Program-made: the position numbers and the translations under genes
Notes under the pieces: model-generated
Databases searched by the model: none
Seen by the model: the letters and a program-made list of their open reading frames with translations, nothing else
Told to the model about the DNA's origin: nothing
In this document: positions 11,464 through 30,361 of the stretch, one piece after another
Layout of the letters: each line of letters starts with the position of its first letter
Numbering within the stretch: the stretch's first letter is position 1
NCBI RefSeq assembly: GCF_030704535.1
Contig: NC_081810.1
Coordinates: 5,737,501 to 5,801,500 of the forward strand
Direction: 5' to 3'
Source of the DNA: Vitis vinifera
Taxonomy: Eukaryota; Streptophyta; Magnoliopsida; Vitales; Vitaceae
Length of the DNA: 64,000 bases

Positions 11464-11768
11464 AATTTTTACACTTTATTTGGGTTTTGGGCTTAAATGT
11501 GCATTATGTATAGACATTTGGTCAATTTTTGGGCCCAATTGGGCTTTTTACACTTTATTTGGATCTTATGCTTAAATATGCATGATATATGAACTTTCAA
11601 TTAATTTATTTTTGGGCCCAAAACACCATTGTTAAAAAAAAAAAAAAAAAAGGTAAAATATATATATACATTATTAATAACAAATAAATAATAATAATTA
11701 ACTTACAATAAATTGACTCCAACCATCTTTTCAAGTCCACTAACTTTATAAAATATGGACTTGAAAAG
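11464..11768. repeat. 82-bp direct duplication followed by a 13-bp-stem hairpin
   Basis: TTTTTACACTTTATTTGG, then CTTAAAT.TGCAT and TTTTTGGGCCCAA, occurs twice (about 11466-11545 and 11547-11622). Downstream, CTTTTCAAGTCCA (11727-11739) is followed after 16 bases by its exact reverse complement TGGACTTGAAAAG (11756-11768). The duplication and hairpin may be remnants of a foldback-type element. They lie about 450-750 bp upstream of the TPI start codon. Confidence 0.6.
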
Positions 11769-11989
11769 ACTAGTGGAGAATTAAATGTAAAAAATAAAAT
11801 AAAATAATCAGGGAAATTTAAAAAATGATTCATTTTAGAAGTATGGGACTATTAGTAGTAGAAAAGATAAAAAATAATAATAATAATAATGGGCAGTCAT
11901 GACTCGTGCCACTTTTGGGAAGGAAGATAACACGTCAGAGCATTACGTGGAAGCGCATGCTTAAAAGTGTGGCGTCACTGACACTGTGA

Positions 11990-12007
11990 CACCAATCAGT
12001 ATAAAAA
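11990..12007 (+). promoter_or_regulatory. Possible CCAAT and TATA elements of the TPI gene
   Basis: ACCAATCAG is followed at once by TATAAAAAC, about 225 bp before the TPI start codon. An ACGTGG core lies about 50 bp further upstream (near 11945). The order fits a plant promoter, but CCAAT and TATA are unusually close and no transcript start can be seen, so this is tentative. Confidence 0.35.
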
Positions 12008-12228
12008 CTAATTTAAAAAATAAATTTAATGATAATTTCATAGTTATCCTCCATTTGGTTCCAGAAATGTTAGGAAAAAAAGCGATTTAAAAAAAAAAAG
12101 TAAGAAAAAATATATAAAAAAGGGTAAAAAATAAAAAAAACCCGTAGAGCCAAACTCAACTCTCTGCTTTATCTGTCGGTGGGCTGTGGACCTGTGGTTT
12201 CGGTATTTCATCGTTAGCGGTTTGAAAA

Positions 12229-19048
<6,820 letters not shown>

Positions 19049-19218
19049 AGTCTGGACGGTCCCTCTACTGTCCTTCAAAAATGCTGGCTGAGCAACTTAA
19101 GCTGTAATTTTGTAGTCTTGGTGTCCTGGAACTAGAGGTTAGCTGGACGTCTCCCAGTATTATAATCTTCCCTTTTTCATGTCTGTTGAGGTGAGGACCC
19201 ATCTTTGTTTTCAACTCA

Positions 19219-19224
19219 AATAAA
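19219..19224 (+). terminator. Likely poly(A) signal of TPI
   Basis: A canonical AATAAA lies about 170 bp after the TPI stop codon, within AT-rich sequence. It is a plausible 3'-end signal, but plant signals are loose and no transcript end is visible. Confidence 0.45.
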
Positions 19225-20083
19225 GATCGGACACGAGTCTGCTTCTTTTTTGTGGAACCGTATCATAACATCTTAAAAATCTTATAATAAAACCAGACTA
19301 TTATTGCCACAAATAAAGAAAGCGGGTGCACTATATGTGAATTTTGTTGTATCTGTTAGCATATATAAATAAATGCTGTTTGTATTCTGTGGGTGGCCAC
19401 CCCGCATTCCTTGTTCATTCGGATGCGACCAGGAAGATCAGGAGGAAGTTTCCTTGCTCAGCCTCTTATAATCAGGTAGGGTCGTGTGCTGAGTCTGCTG
19501 ACTGCACGAGACCCATCAAAACGGCATATAGATATTCTGTCAAAACGTCTCATCGCATGTCATGATCAAAATTTTTTGGAGCAGATGACAAGGGTGTAAC
19601 TGTCAGGGAGATGGAGGGCATTTGGGAATAAACACAATTTTCTGGAGACCTCTAATTGATCCCTACACAATGTGACAGAGACATTCCAATAGCTTGAATT
19701 ACTCTGAAGAAAGAGAGATCTAAAGGAGTTAAAAAAAAAAAGGGGGATTAGAAGAAAAAGCCTGGAGGCGTGTAGCAAGTTGCAAGTTACCAATTGTAAA
19801 ATTGTCTTTTTGCATAACCTTCTTTCAGGTGATTGGGCAGGGGGAGAGTACTGTTGACCCCTTCTTTCCCCTTTTTTTTTTTCCTGGTTAAAATGAAAAG
19901 GCCAAAAGAGCCGTGGTACCACCCAGATGGGGTGAGAAATTGACCATATTATAGTGGTAGACAAAATGGGGTATGCCCCACTCACTATGAGCTTTGTCCC
20001 TTTCTACTGACCCTTACTATTCTCCTCTCCCCATCTTTTTATTCCAAAATTGCATTAAAGCGTTGACTACTAGTATGTGACTA

Positions 20084-20354
20084 CTAGTATTTTTTTTACT
20101 TAATTTTAAATAGAATCTTAATACTTAATAGTATTAAATATTAGGTTATTTGTTTTTATAGTATTTTATTTCTATTAAGTATTAAAAAGTAAAAAAAAAT
20201 CATTGTGTTATTTTTTCTATTTAGAAAAAGTCACATATTTTGACTTTTTTTATTTAGTAAAAAGTTTATAATAAGTCATGAAAAAGTAAAAAAACAAACA
20301 ACCTAAATTCTAAAACTAAATGGTTTTCAGCAAAAAGCCAAAAAAACAAACACC
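20084..20354 (-). repeat. MITE-like repeat, family B, copy 1
   Basis: This about 270-bp repeat matches the reverse complement of 29382-29642 over its whole length. Shared blocks are TTTTTTTACTTAATTTTAAA, TATTTCTATTAAGTATTAAA, GTGTTATTTTTTCTATTTAG and AATAAGTCATGAAAAAGTA. Its right end is AAAACAAACACC; the left end is worn. It is non-coding. The direct duplication of GACTACTAGTAT just to its left (about 20065-20090) may reflect the insertion site. Confidence 0.8.
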
Positions 20355-23300
20355 ACTTCACTCTTTTTCTTTTTTCATACCATGGCGATTTAAATGAACG
20401 ATTATTATTATTGTTTTTTATCATTTATTTTTAAAATATTTTTATTAAAAACAAGAATAATTTTAATTACAGTGAAAATAAGGACAGGTGGATTGTTAGA
20501 AAGTAACGATTGAGATTTTTATTTAAATATTTAAACTATGTTTAACCTTTAAATATTTTTTTTTAATAGCTCTCAGACAACCCTAAACCAATTTTCAAAT
20601 TTTGACTTGTGAAAATAATGATTTGGCTAAGTTTTTCAACTCTTTCCAAAAGTAGTCATTAAAAATAATTGTTTATGCTCGCCTGAAAATAAGTCGGCCA
20701 CCCTGTACAAGATATGGTTCTAATTCCATACATGACAAAAATGAAACAGTCGGCAATATAAAATAATTTTTATACACAATAAAATACACCGTCATCATAT
20801 CCATATATTATCTTCTACTAAAAATAATATTTTTTTCATTAAAAAATTAATATGAGAACATCAAACATAAGTCTCTGAACCCTAATTTGGGCAAATATTA
20901 ATAATCAAACATCCGACGTGTCATGAAGACGTACCAAACGCATGGTTTGGTTGCCGTCAATCTCGTCCATAATTACCCAGATAGCCAACCTATTGACTAA
21001 TGTCTTGCTCGCACTTTATATTATGCCACTAATTTATCATTACTTAAAATTCTAAGCATTGAGATCAAACCCCCAATTAAAACGCCGCGTTTTGATTTTA
21101 TTATTTGTTTAATCAAATAAAGAATGCCAAAGTACTCTTCTATCCTCCACTTTTTAGTTGCTTTCTAATTCTCCTAGTGGTCCACGGCGGAGCCCCAACG
21201 GCACACTTCCGAATCGGCTGGCTTAGCGGCTCAGTAGCCGCGCCGCGCCTAGGTGGGCTCCAGGGGCTTCTCACTTGGGGTCGATTCATTGGCTTTTGTT
21301 TCGGTGGGTCCAGCGTGGACTGGAAGTCAAAAGAATCTGGATAATCACAGCTAAGATTTGTTGGCTTTTCGTAAACAAGGCGGTTTTTGAAGGTGAAATG
21401 ATTGATGACAAAGTGAGAAAAAAAAAGTCCAAAGAATGAAGAGCGGAGATTCGATCTTTGACTGACAGTTCGTAAGCCATACAGCAGAGGATACGTCATC
21501 CGCAGAAAAAGGTAATTACCTCATGTGTTTGGTTGGGTGGATTTCACGGGCATTGTTTGGTTACTAGACTTTTCAAAATCGAGAAACATGGCTGTGGTTT
21601 CGGACCTCGTATTTATAATTTTTGAAAAAATAAAAATAAAAATGGACGAAGAGTAGATGAAAAATTTATTAAGCAATGTGAAGTTTAACGTGTGAGACTC
21701 AGAGTGATGCAACAGCTGATTGCTTTGGATTTTTATTTGACTTTTGGAAGTTTGAATCTGGTGAACCATTGACCGTAATTTTACGGCACGTTTCCCCAAT
21801 CTTTAAGTGGAATAACTGTTGGGGTCAACCATTGAATTCGATCTACGTATGTTTTGGCTTAGAGCTTAGGATTGCAACTTTTGTGTTGGTTGGGGTTAAT
21901 GTTTAATCTTAGCTTAATAGAAGTAATAAATAATTAGTTCGAGTCTAACCTAACCCGAGGGCTAATCTAAAGACATTCAATAGAAGTATAAGTCAATATC
22001 ATTTTTTGAACTCGGATTGATAAAGTTATATTTTTATATATTTATACTAAAATATAAATAATAAGTGTGATAAAATTTTAAAATAATAATAAAGAATAAA
22101 ATTAAATTCATATATCTTTATGTAAAAATTAAGGTTACAAAAATAGTTTTTAAAACAATTTTTAAGAATTGTTTTTTGATATTTTATAAAATAAAAATCT
22201 GTTTAAAAATATGAAATGTTTCTAATCTATTTTTTTATTTTTAAATATATTTTAAAAACAACTTTTTAAATGTCATGTTTTATTTTTTAATCACTTTTTT
22301 TAAATAATCATATAAAACAAATAAAAATAATTAAAAGATATTTTATAAAAGCACTCTTGTTTCATATTTTTATAAACATAAAGTTATTTTTTATTTTTTT
22401 ACTTTTAATTATCAAATATATATATATTATAGAGAACACAAAATTGTTTTTAAAAACTGTTTTCATATAGGAAACTAAAGTTTTTTTTTTAAAAAATAAT
22501 CTTCTATTATAAGATATAATTATAATTTAATATTTTTTATTATCAACATAATAAATCGAATAAGATAATATCAATTTTAAGTATTATCAAAATAATAAAC
22601 TCGAATAGAGATAGACTTGAGTTGTGAGAACTCTACTTAAAATCCAACTCAAATTAAGTTAGAATTAAAAAATAAAAAATTAACTTAACTATAACTCAAA
22701 TATTTAAATTGCTTGTCTAAACCTATTTAAAAAGTGGATTAGGTTAAACAAATCGGAAAGTTACACCTCTAATTTTACATCTGAATTTATTTTTATAAAT
22801 TATATGCTTGACAAGGTTTTTCCTCTTGGTTTGGTAGTTTATTTATTTTGTATTTTTCAATCAATTTTTACAATTTTGACTTCATAAATTATAAAAAATA
22901 TAATAATAATAATTATTAATTTTTAAAAAATGAAAATTCTGGCCAAATACAACTAAAATAAGAATACATGTCAACAAAAAGATTGTCTTATCATAGTATA
23001 AAAATACAAATACATCAATCATTTGACATGTCAAGTACGTGTATAAAATTATTTATTCATTTATTTATGAATTATATTGATTTGAGTGGACAAAAAGGAG
23101 ACAAAACAAAATTAATGTTTTCATTAAAAAAAAAACTTTGAATTTTGAACAGGGAGGTATACAGAGACAACATAAATAATGGTTCCCGTTCAACAAGCTT
23201 AGAAGATAAATTCGTGTTGGAAGGTTCCAAGCAGATAGAAAGTCTAAAAATCATCACGTGCTCAAAAGTGGCGGCCACAAAAGGGGTGAAAGAGTCGAGC

Positions 23301-23506
23301 GACTCAAGCCCCATGTTTTGTGGGACAACCCTTCAATGATGTGCTCTAAACCACGACTTCTAATTCACAACGATGCCCCAAGCCGTGAGCTCACCGTCAC
23401 ACTAAAAAATTGTATGAATTTTAACGGATTCGAATTAGATGTGATTTTATTCGTATCATAACATTATCATAGTATAATTTTAAAAAGTGATATAAACTTT
23501 AAAATA

Positions 23507-23920
23507 CTTAAATTAAAAAGGTGTTTAATAAAATTTAATATATCTTATTTAGTAATTTAAGTTAATTTTAAATTAAATAATATTTAAGTTATTAACTTAA
23601 AATTTATTACCTAATTTTAAGATTATTTAATAACAAACTTAAAATTTATTTTAAATTGTTAAATTGATATATTTATTTTCATAAATTATAATTAAGAAAA
23701 TAAAATTGAATAATAATGAGGTTGTGAAGTAACAAAAAAATTCGTAAGATAATTAAAAACAAATAAGGATAAAAAAGTAAAATAAAAATGTAAACTTTTA
23801 AAATTATTTATTATTTTAAATTATTTTATCAAACATACTTAATGACTTAAATTAAATTATTAAATCATTTTAAATTATTAAATTAATTTACCAAACATCT
23901 ACTAAATATAATTGCATTTA
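23507..23920 (+). repeat. MITE-like repeat, family A, copy 1
   Basis: The ends are imperfect inverted repeats: left AGGTGTTTAATAAAATTTAA, right complement AGATGTTTGGTAAATTAA. The interior shares ordered blocks with 50995-51432 and 57700-58130: TTTAAATTAAAT near the left, AAATTNATTTATTATTTTAA, and ATGACTTAAATTAAATTATT near the right. It is non-coding and very AT-rich. Confidence 0.7.
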
Positions 23921-24945
23921 TGTTATAATCATTTTCATTTATATAACCAGCTTAACAAACGAGTTGGATTCCAACTATTAAATCATTCAACTCATTGACC
24001 TATGTTAAAATAACTAATTTGTGATCCAATCAAGACTCAACTGGTTTAACTTACTTAAATTTATTAATTTTATATATTTAATAAGTAAGATATTTTATAA
24101 TGATAAATATGATGGAGTTAAATAAATTAAGAAATTTTAATTCTAATTTACTTTCTATATTATAATTAAACTTTTTTAAAAAATAAAACCTGAAAATTAG
24201 AGGGAAGAAGATATTTTAAAATAATACATTTATAAATTTAAAATTTAAAATAAATGAAAAAGTTACAATGATATTATCAGAATATTTGTGTCCATTGATT
24301 TATTTTGTAATTGAACTTATTTATAAGACAATTGTCGTCTTAGTATTTACTATTTAGGCTTAAGTAAAGCGTGGAAGACTATATTGAGCTGAAAATGTTG
24401 AATAAGAGTATTAGATATGATTGGATAGTTGATTAGATTTAGTAAAAAGAGCAATGGCTTTATAACTAACTAACATGAAGATATTATCTTTTAAGAGATA
24501 TTTACATTCATTTAATCACATCCTTTCAAATGCCTTTTTTGAATAAATATTTCATATATGTATTGGAAAAGCAAATCCAACAATTATTCATGTGATAAAT
24601 AATTTTGTTGAAAGAAGAGCATAAAAATATGTGGCGTAGAGGCAGGAGATAATGCAGTGTGAGAACGTAGAAGCAGCGATGGAGGTGAATACGAAATAGA
24701 TTTCAGAATTCCAAATAATGATAATAAAACAAGGGTTTGGTGGGGGTGGGGGTGGGGATGTGGGGGCAAAGCCGAGCGAGCCGAACGAAGATAGGGATTG
24801 GGGAGCCATGTTGAAGCATCGAGAAGTGGGTTCTTGAAAAGGTATCGGACGGCTCAGGATGACAGCAGCGCTGTGCGGGCGGGCTTATCTGATGCCTACT
24901 CACTCAATATCTACGCTCAGAGAAGAGAAGAAAACAATTTGTACA

Positions 24946-24954
24946 TATATAAAA
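24946..24954 (+). promoter_or_regulatory. TATA box of the APK1-type kinase gene
   Basis: TATATAAAA lies about 590 bp before the start codon. Transcription would begin near 24978, giving a long leader of about 560 nt. A pyrimidine-rich (CT)n tract follows at 25046-25077, an arrangement common in plant core promoters and leaders. No other TATA-like site lies between here and the ATG in a comparable context. Confidence 0.55.
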
Positions 24955-25039
24955 TGGCTGAGCTTTGAGGATCTGGGGACCAGCAACACGACGACCCGCT
25001 ATTAATGCTATTCCCCTCACCTTCCCACACCCCCCTCCC

Positions 25040-25045
<6 letters not shown>

Positions 25046-25077
<32 letters not shown>
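25046..25077 (+). repeat. (CT)n microsatellite in the kinase 5' leader
   Basis: An almost perfect CT dinucleotide run of about 16 units lies downstream of the proposed TATA box and inside the expected 5' UTR. Such tracts are targets of GAGA-binding BPC factors in plants and are length-variable. Any regulatory effect here is inferred. Confidence 0.85.
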
Positions 25078-25078
<1 letters not shown>

Positions 25079-25537
25079 GCTCGAGCTGTATTAGTGTACC
25101 AAAGCTCAACCCCAGTCAAACTATCTTTTTCTCTTTTTTCCATCTCTAACTTAGAGCAACAAGACAAGCACTGGAGCGAAAACTCCTTTCTTTCTCTGCC
25201 GGGGTTTTGTAATACGGGGTTGGGTTCACAAAAAAAGAGGTGGATTTTGGATTTCTCGTGTTTTCGCATCTGGGTTTTGCTTTTCAATTGAATTTGAAAG
25301 TACCCAAAGCATTTCTGCGGGAGAGGTCTGTGTCCGTATAAGAAACCTATCTCTCTGTCTTGAAAGAGAAGTTCTAGATTTTCGGACCCAGATCTGCTTC
25401 TTTTCATGTTTTTTTGTTCAAGTCTCATAAAGCTGGGCAAAGCCGTAAGTTTTATGCTTGTGATTTGTAGGGCAGAGAACGCTTTGGCGAAGGAGGAAGG
25501 CAAGAGGGGTTGTTTGTTTTCTGGGAAATAACTTTCC

Positions 25538-28392
25538 ATGGGGGTTTGTCTAAGTGCTAGAATCAAGGCTGAGAGCCCATGCCACACAGGTATTACTCAA
25601 ATTTGTCGGCTCTTTCCTGGTAGCTAACAACAATACTGTAGTGTATTTATTGATTTTTGTTGGTCTGGCCGTTAAATTTTGATTTGGGTTAACTGAATAT
25701 TTTTGGGTGGTTTTTGTTACCCTAATTGGAGATTCTATTTTGAGGTTTGGTTTTTCTCTGTGCTGCTACCTTTTCCTAAAATTCCTTGTTTTCCACTTTG
25801 AACTTTGCTTTTTTTATATGGGTACGAGCTTTACACTGTGTTTGGACCCATAGTCTCAAGAGAAAGTAATTCAATCAATAGTGATGAAATGAAAGGAATC
25901 AGATTTCTTGATATGTTAGAAAATTTGCCTATTGGCCTCTTTTGTAGGTTGATAACTATTTCATGGAGTGAGTGACCACAACATGTTATTCCACTCTTTC
26001 TATTTCCTTTTGCTCCTTTTGTTGCTGAGGAACAGGAGGAGAAGAAAAGCAAAGTGAAACCTTACGAATTCTGTGGTGTTGGATCTTGTAACCAGATAAA
26101 AAAACTCACTTATGTATTGTATTGGCTAAATTGACATTTCCTCCTCTTAGGAAATAAGCAGCAGAAACTATAGAACTTCATATATGTATACTTTTTTTCC
26201 TCTGGTTTTTGTAACAACCAAACAGGTTAATATTTATTGATGCAGAGACACTTAACCCAAATGTTGTTTGTTAAGGTGAATCATAGAAGAGTGGTATTTT
26301 GATTGAACTTTTGCAACTTATGGAAGCTATATTCCTCCAGACGAGAGGAAGTGGGGGTTACTGGAAGATATAGATTTGGTTTAGAGTTTTTTGAGTTAAT
26401 TGTTTCTGGACCTCAATGGCTTTTGTTGAAAAAAATAATGGATGATCAAGCTCTATAGGACAGGATTTATTTAGACTAGTAAAATGTGTGTAAAAACTAA
26501 CTTTTATAGATGTTGTCCATTGTCTTGTGCAGGGGGGAGTTCAAAATATGTTAGCACTGATGGAAATGAACAAAACAGTACAAGTAGCAAGGTCTCCGTG
26601 GCTTCAGTGCCTCCAACTCCTCGAAGTGAGGGTGACATCTTGCAGTCCCCAAATTTGAAGAATTTCACATTTTCTGAGCTCAAAATGGCTACCAGGAATT
26701 TCCGCCCTGACAGCGTGTTGGGAGAAGGTGGTTTTGGTTCAGTTTTTAAGGGTTGGATTGATGAACAGTCATTTGCTGCTGCCAGGCCTGGAACTGGCAT
26801 GGTTATTGCTGTGAAGAGGCTTAACCTGGAAAGTTTCCAAGGTCACAAGGAGTGGTTGGTGAGTTTTAATTCTCCTTGCTTAGGACTCTACATTATGTAG
26901 GATGGTTTGCTAAGTCATACCATTTTCTCAATCTCTTATGGTACCGGTGATCCTACAGGCAGAAGTTAATTATCTGGGGCAGCTTTATCATCCTCATCTT
27001 GTGAAACTAATTGGTTTCTGCTCAGAGGATGAACACCGGCTTCTGGTGTATGAATTCATGCCACGAGGCAGCTTGGAGAATCATCTATTCAGGAGTGAGT
27101 TCTTCCTATCCACCCCTTGGTTCATGACCCACTTAATGAACAAAACCGAGTTTTATAATGTTCGATGACCAACTCATTAATATTGCTTTTGTTGTAACAG
27201 GGGGCTCTTACTTCCAACCTCTTTCTTGGAATCTCCGCCTGAAGGTTGCTCTTGGTGCTGCAAAGGGCCTTGCTTTTCTTCATAGTGCTGAAACGAAAGT
27301 GATATATCGGGACTTCAAAACTTCAAATATCCTGCTTGATTCAGTATGTGACCAGTGAAGCAGATAGACTTCACACTCCTTCATGGTTGCATTTGATGAA
27401 TTCCAGAAAATTTACTTGCTTCTTTCCACTGATTCCTATTATAACACTTTGTCACAGAACTACAATGCAAAGCTTTCTGATTTTGGACTGGCCAAGGATG
27501 GTCCAACAGGTGACAAAAGTCATGTCTCTACTAGGGTCATGGGGACCTATGGATATGCAGCTCCAGAATATCTAGCCACAGGTATCATTCAATGCACTTC
27601 TTTGTTTCACGGGTGAATACTGTTTGGAATTTATTATCATCTGAGGGATGTGCAGTAGATGAAGGTCGAATCCATGCTCCTTCCTTTCATTTTTTATCAA
27701 CTGATGTGATTTCAGTGATTTGCTTTTTGTCAAGTATTTATGGAGTATTCAATATTGGGTTGTCAGGGGCTGCTATTGTTATGTTTTCTTTATCTCTTCA
27801 TATATTGTTTCTTATGATAATGACCCCACTTCTACTTATTTTAGGTCATCTGACTGCCAGGAGTGATGTATATAGTTTTGGAGTTGTTCTCCTGGAAATG
27901 TTATCTGGTCGAAGAGCAGTGGACAAGAATCGGCCTTCTGGAGAACACAATCTTGTTGAATGGGCTAAGCCTTACCTGGCCAACAAACGCAAAATCTTCC
28001 GTATTCTGGACAACCGTCTTGAGGGTCAGTACTCACTGGAGGGAGCCCATAAGGCATCTAACCTTGCATTACGCTGCCTATCTACAGAAGCCAAGTTCAG
28101 GCCAACTATGACTGAGGTTGTAACAGCATTGGAGCAGCTCCAGGACTGCAAGGAACCAGAAATCACCAACAACCGAAGTGGTGGGATGAAGCATAGAAGA
28201 CGAAGTGCAGATGATGTCAGGAATGAAAAACCTCCTATTGCTACCCCCTATCCTCTAAGTGCAGATGATGCTAGGAAAGAAAAACCTGTTATACCTTCTG
28301 CTCATCCACAAAGCGCAGACTATGCCAAGAAAGAAAAGCCCACTACTGCTATTGCTTATCCAAGGCCATCAGCTTCCCCACTATATACCTAG
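25538..28392 (+). CDS. APK1: RLCK-VII protein kinase, APK1/PBL9-10-11 type, 6 exons
   Basis: A receptor-like cytoplasmic serine/threonine kinase; relatives act beneath immune and growth receptors at the plasma membrane. Exons are 25538-25589, 26533-26858, 26959-27094, 27201-27343, 27458-27581 and 27845-28392 (442 aa, all GT-AG). The start [13 protein letters not shown] has Gly2 for myristoylation and Cys4 for palmitoylation. Kinase hallmarks are [11 protein letters not shown], catalytic Lys112 in AVKRL, Asp209 in [19 protein letters not shown], the activation segment [15 protein letters not shown] and [15 protein letters not shown] replaces HRD, as is normal in this family. The tail ends [12 protein letters not shown], the signature C-terminus of the APK1 clade. 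It is preceded by three exact-length 18-residue repeats that I do not know from Arabidopsis members. The gene appears complete. Confidence 0.96.
28204..28365 (+). repeat. Three 54-bp in-frame repeats in the kinase C-terminal tail
   Basis: Units start at 28204, 28258 and 28312, each exactly 54 bp (18 codons). They encode [36 protein letters not shown] and [18 protein letters not shown]. The third runs into the conserved PSASPLYT end. The repeats are basic and proline-containing, likely disordered, and lie outside the kinase fold. Confidence 0.93.
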
Positions 28393-30361
28393 TAGAAAAG
28401 GACATGGAAGAACTTGGCATAAACTGCTCTCGTTTCTATCTAAATATTTGGCAGGCAGCTTGGCAGTGATCCAGCAACTCAGGCGGTTCTTGTATTTTGT
28501 TGAATGACTGTACAGTTCATGTTCTCACTAATGTATTCAAAATCAACTTCTGTTGACAACAGTCCCCGTGAGGTAACCCAAACTGGTATATCTCCTTGGA
28601 TTAGAAAACAGCTTGGCAATCTTATAAGAAAGAAAAAAGAAAAAAGAAGAATAAAAAACAGCCTGGAGAGAAGGGGATGTGTGCAAGTTACGTCCTTTTT
28701 TCTTCCCTCCTTTTTGGGTTGAGGCGTAATTGTATCTCTATTATATATATTTCTTTTTCAGGAGGATGTGTCTTATCTCCCTTTTCATCTGTATTCAGCT
28801 TGTGTAATGTGACATTATTGATGTTCTTTTTCAAGAAAGAAAAGGAAGTTGAGCTAATGAGATCTGCATAGGTTGGGTGGAATTGTGCTTGTGCTTGTGG
28901 GGAGAAGTTTGACTTGTGTGTATGGAAGGAAAGTCTTGAGCCATCATCATTGAAGAGCACCAACAAAATGGTGTTAAATGCGTAGCACATTACAGCAGGA
29001 AAGTTGGGAGCGGATTGGTGCTAAAGCAATGAGGGGGCACACGTGGATATGTCTCTTGCCTATATAACTATGTTTGGGACTTAACAGAGCTTTCCAATAT
29101 CTCAGATTGATCCACAGCACCACAGCACTAGGTTAAAAGGGCTTCCGGACGGGACCCATGTCTTAAATCTGCACTCAACCCCAACAGCCACTAGGCCTCT
29201 CCAAATGGGGCTGTCTCCAAGGGATAAGATGGGTAGGGCCGGGCCTTGAAGATTTCAGCCGAAACCAACTCAACAAAGGCTTCCTCTACAGCTTGACCCA
29301 AGCTCCCTGAATTCTGGTTGGAATTAAGTTTCCCATTCAAGAGGGTGTTGATAAAATTTAATACTTTTTACTTGATAATCTGGTATTTGTTTTGTTAGCT
29401 TTTTGCTTAAAACTATTGTTTTAGAATTTAGGTTATTTGTTTTTCTACTTTTTCATGACTTATTGTAAACTTTTTACTAATTAGAAAAAACCAAAATATA
29501 TAGCTTTTTCTAAATAGAAAAAATAACACATTGGTTTTTTTTACTTTTTAATACTTAATAGAAATAAAATACTACAAAAACAAACAACATAATATTTAAC
29601 ACTATTAAGTTCTATTTAAAATTAAGTAAAAAAACAAATACCACCTAAGTATTGATGTTCTTTGAAAAAAATAATTTAATTTTTTTAATTATTAAATCGA
29701 CATATTTATCTTCATTAATTTTAATTAATATTCATTTTTATTATTTTTAATTAATTTAGAGCAATAAATTTATTTGTTAAATATTCATATTAAAGAATTT
29801 TAAGTGTATAAATAAATTACAAAATATTTATTATAAAAAATGATTCCTAGATTTGGGGTCACTTGTAAAAAGAGACTCTTAGCATATATTAGGAATTAGC
29901 ACATTCACAAAATTAAGCATCAAATGAGGTAAACTTGAAGAGAATTCTCGACTTCAAACCCAGAAGATACTTCTACTTCTACTTACAACCATAGGTGATA
30001 TCCACAAGGGGGCATTGTGTGCTACATAACTGCTCTGTTGGATCGTCATCACTGCTCTACAAACTGACTAGTATTTAAGATAATACTTCTTATATTGATT
30101 GGCATCATCATGGCCAAATCTAGGACAAAACACATTATATATAAATTCTGGAGAAGGAAAATGTGCCCCTCTCCATGTTCATCCAGAGGCATAAATGCCC
30201 CTTCATTTAGCTTTCCTCACCCTATATTTACAAGTATCTTGCAAACAGAAGAATGAAGAGAAAAATAAATACCCTCCAAACTTCAAGGGATGGCAAGCTT
30301 CATTTTTCTATTGAAAGAATAGAATGTGCTTGTCCACTGCAAGCATCTTTCTATTAGCTTC
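28393..30361. other. Convergent intergenic region between two kinase genes
   Basis: It contains the 3' UTRs of the two convergent kinase genes, a family B MITE-like repeat (29382-29642) and AT-rich spacer. Sequence on both sides of the family B repeat (about 29340-29380 and 29690-29735) resembles pieces of family A, so B may have inserted into an older A copy. No further gene is seen. Confidence 0.5.
29382..29642 (+). mobile_element. MITE, family B, copy 2, intact 12-bp inverted ends
   Basis: It begins GGTATTTGTTTT (29382) and ends with the exact reverse complement AAAACAAATACC (29642). The 261 bp between match the copy at 20084-20354 in reverse orientation. It has no reading frame. The superfamily is not clear from the ends, and I see no convincing target duplication. 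Confidence 0.82.

Larger units (their letters stand above)
19230..24940. other. Intergenic region between TPI and the APK1-type kinase
   Basis: I found no gene. Longer frames (for example on the minus strand at 19566-19985 and on both strands near 21105-21500) have no family resemblance and composition typical of chance frames. Two MITE-like repeats (20084-20354 and 23507-23920) are listed separately. A less AT-rich island near 23145-23400, including CACGTG at about 23237, has no recognisable product. Confidence 0.55.

Noticed and set aside
19566-19985. 139-codon minus-strand frame downstream of TPI
   Set aside because: No domain, signal or start context. It crosses homopolymer runs and looks like a chance frame.
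24904-25587. 227-codon minus-strand frame
   Set aside because: It is antisense to the leader and first exon of the APK1-type kinase, and its middle is the (CT)n tract read as repeated Arg-Glu. It has no family features.
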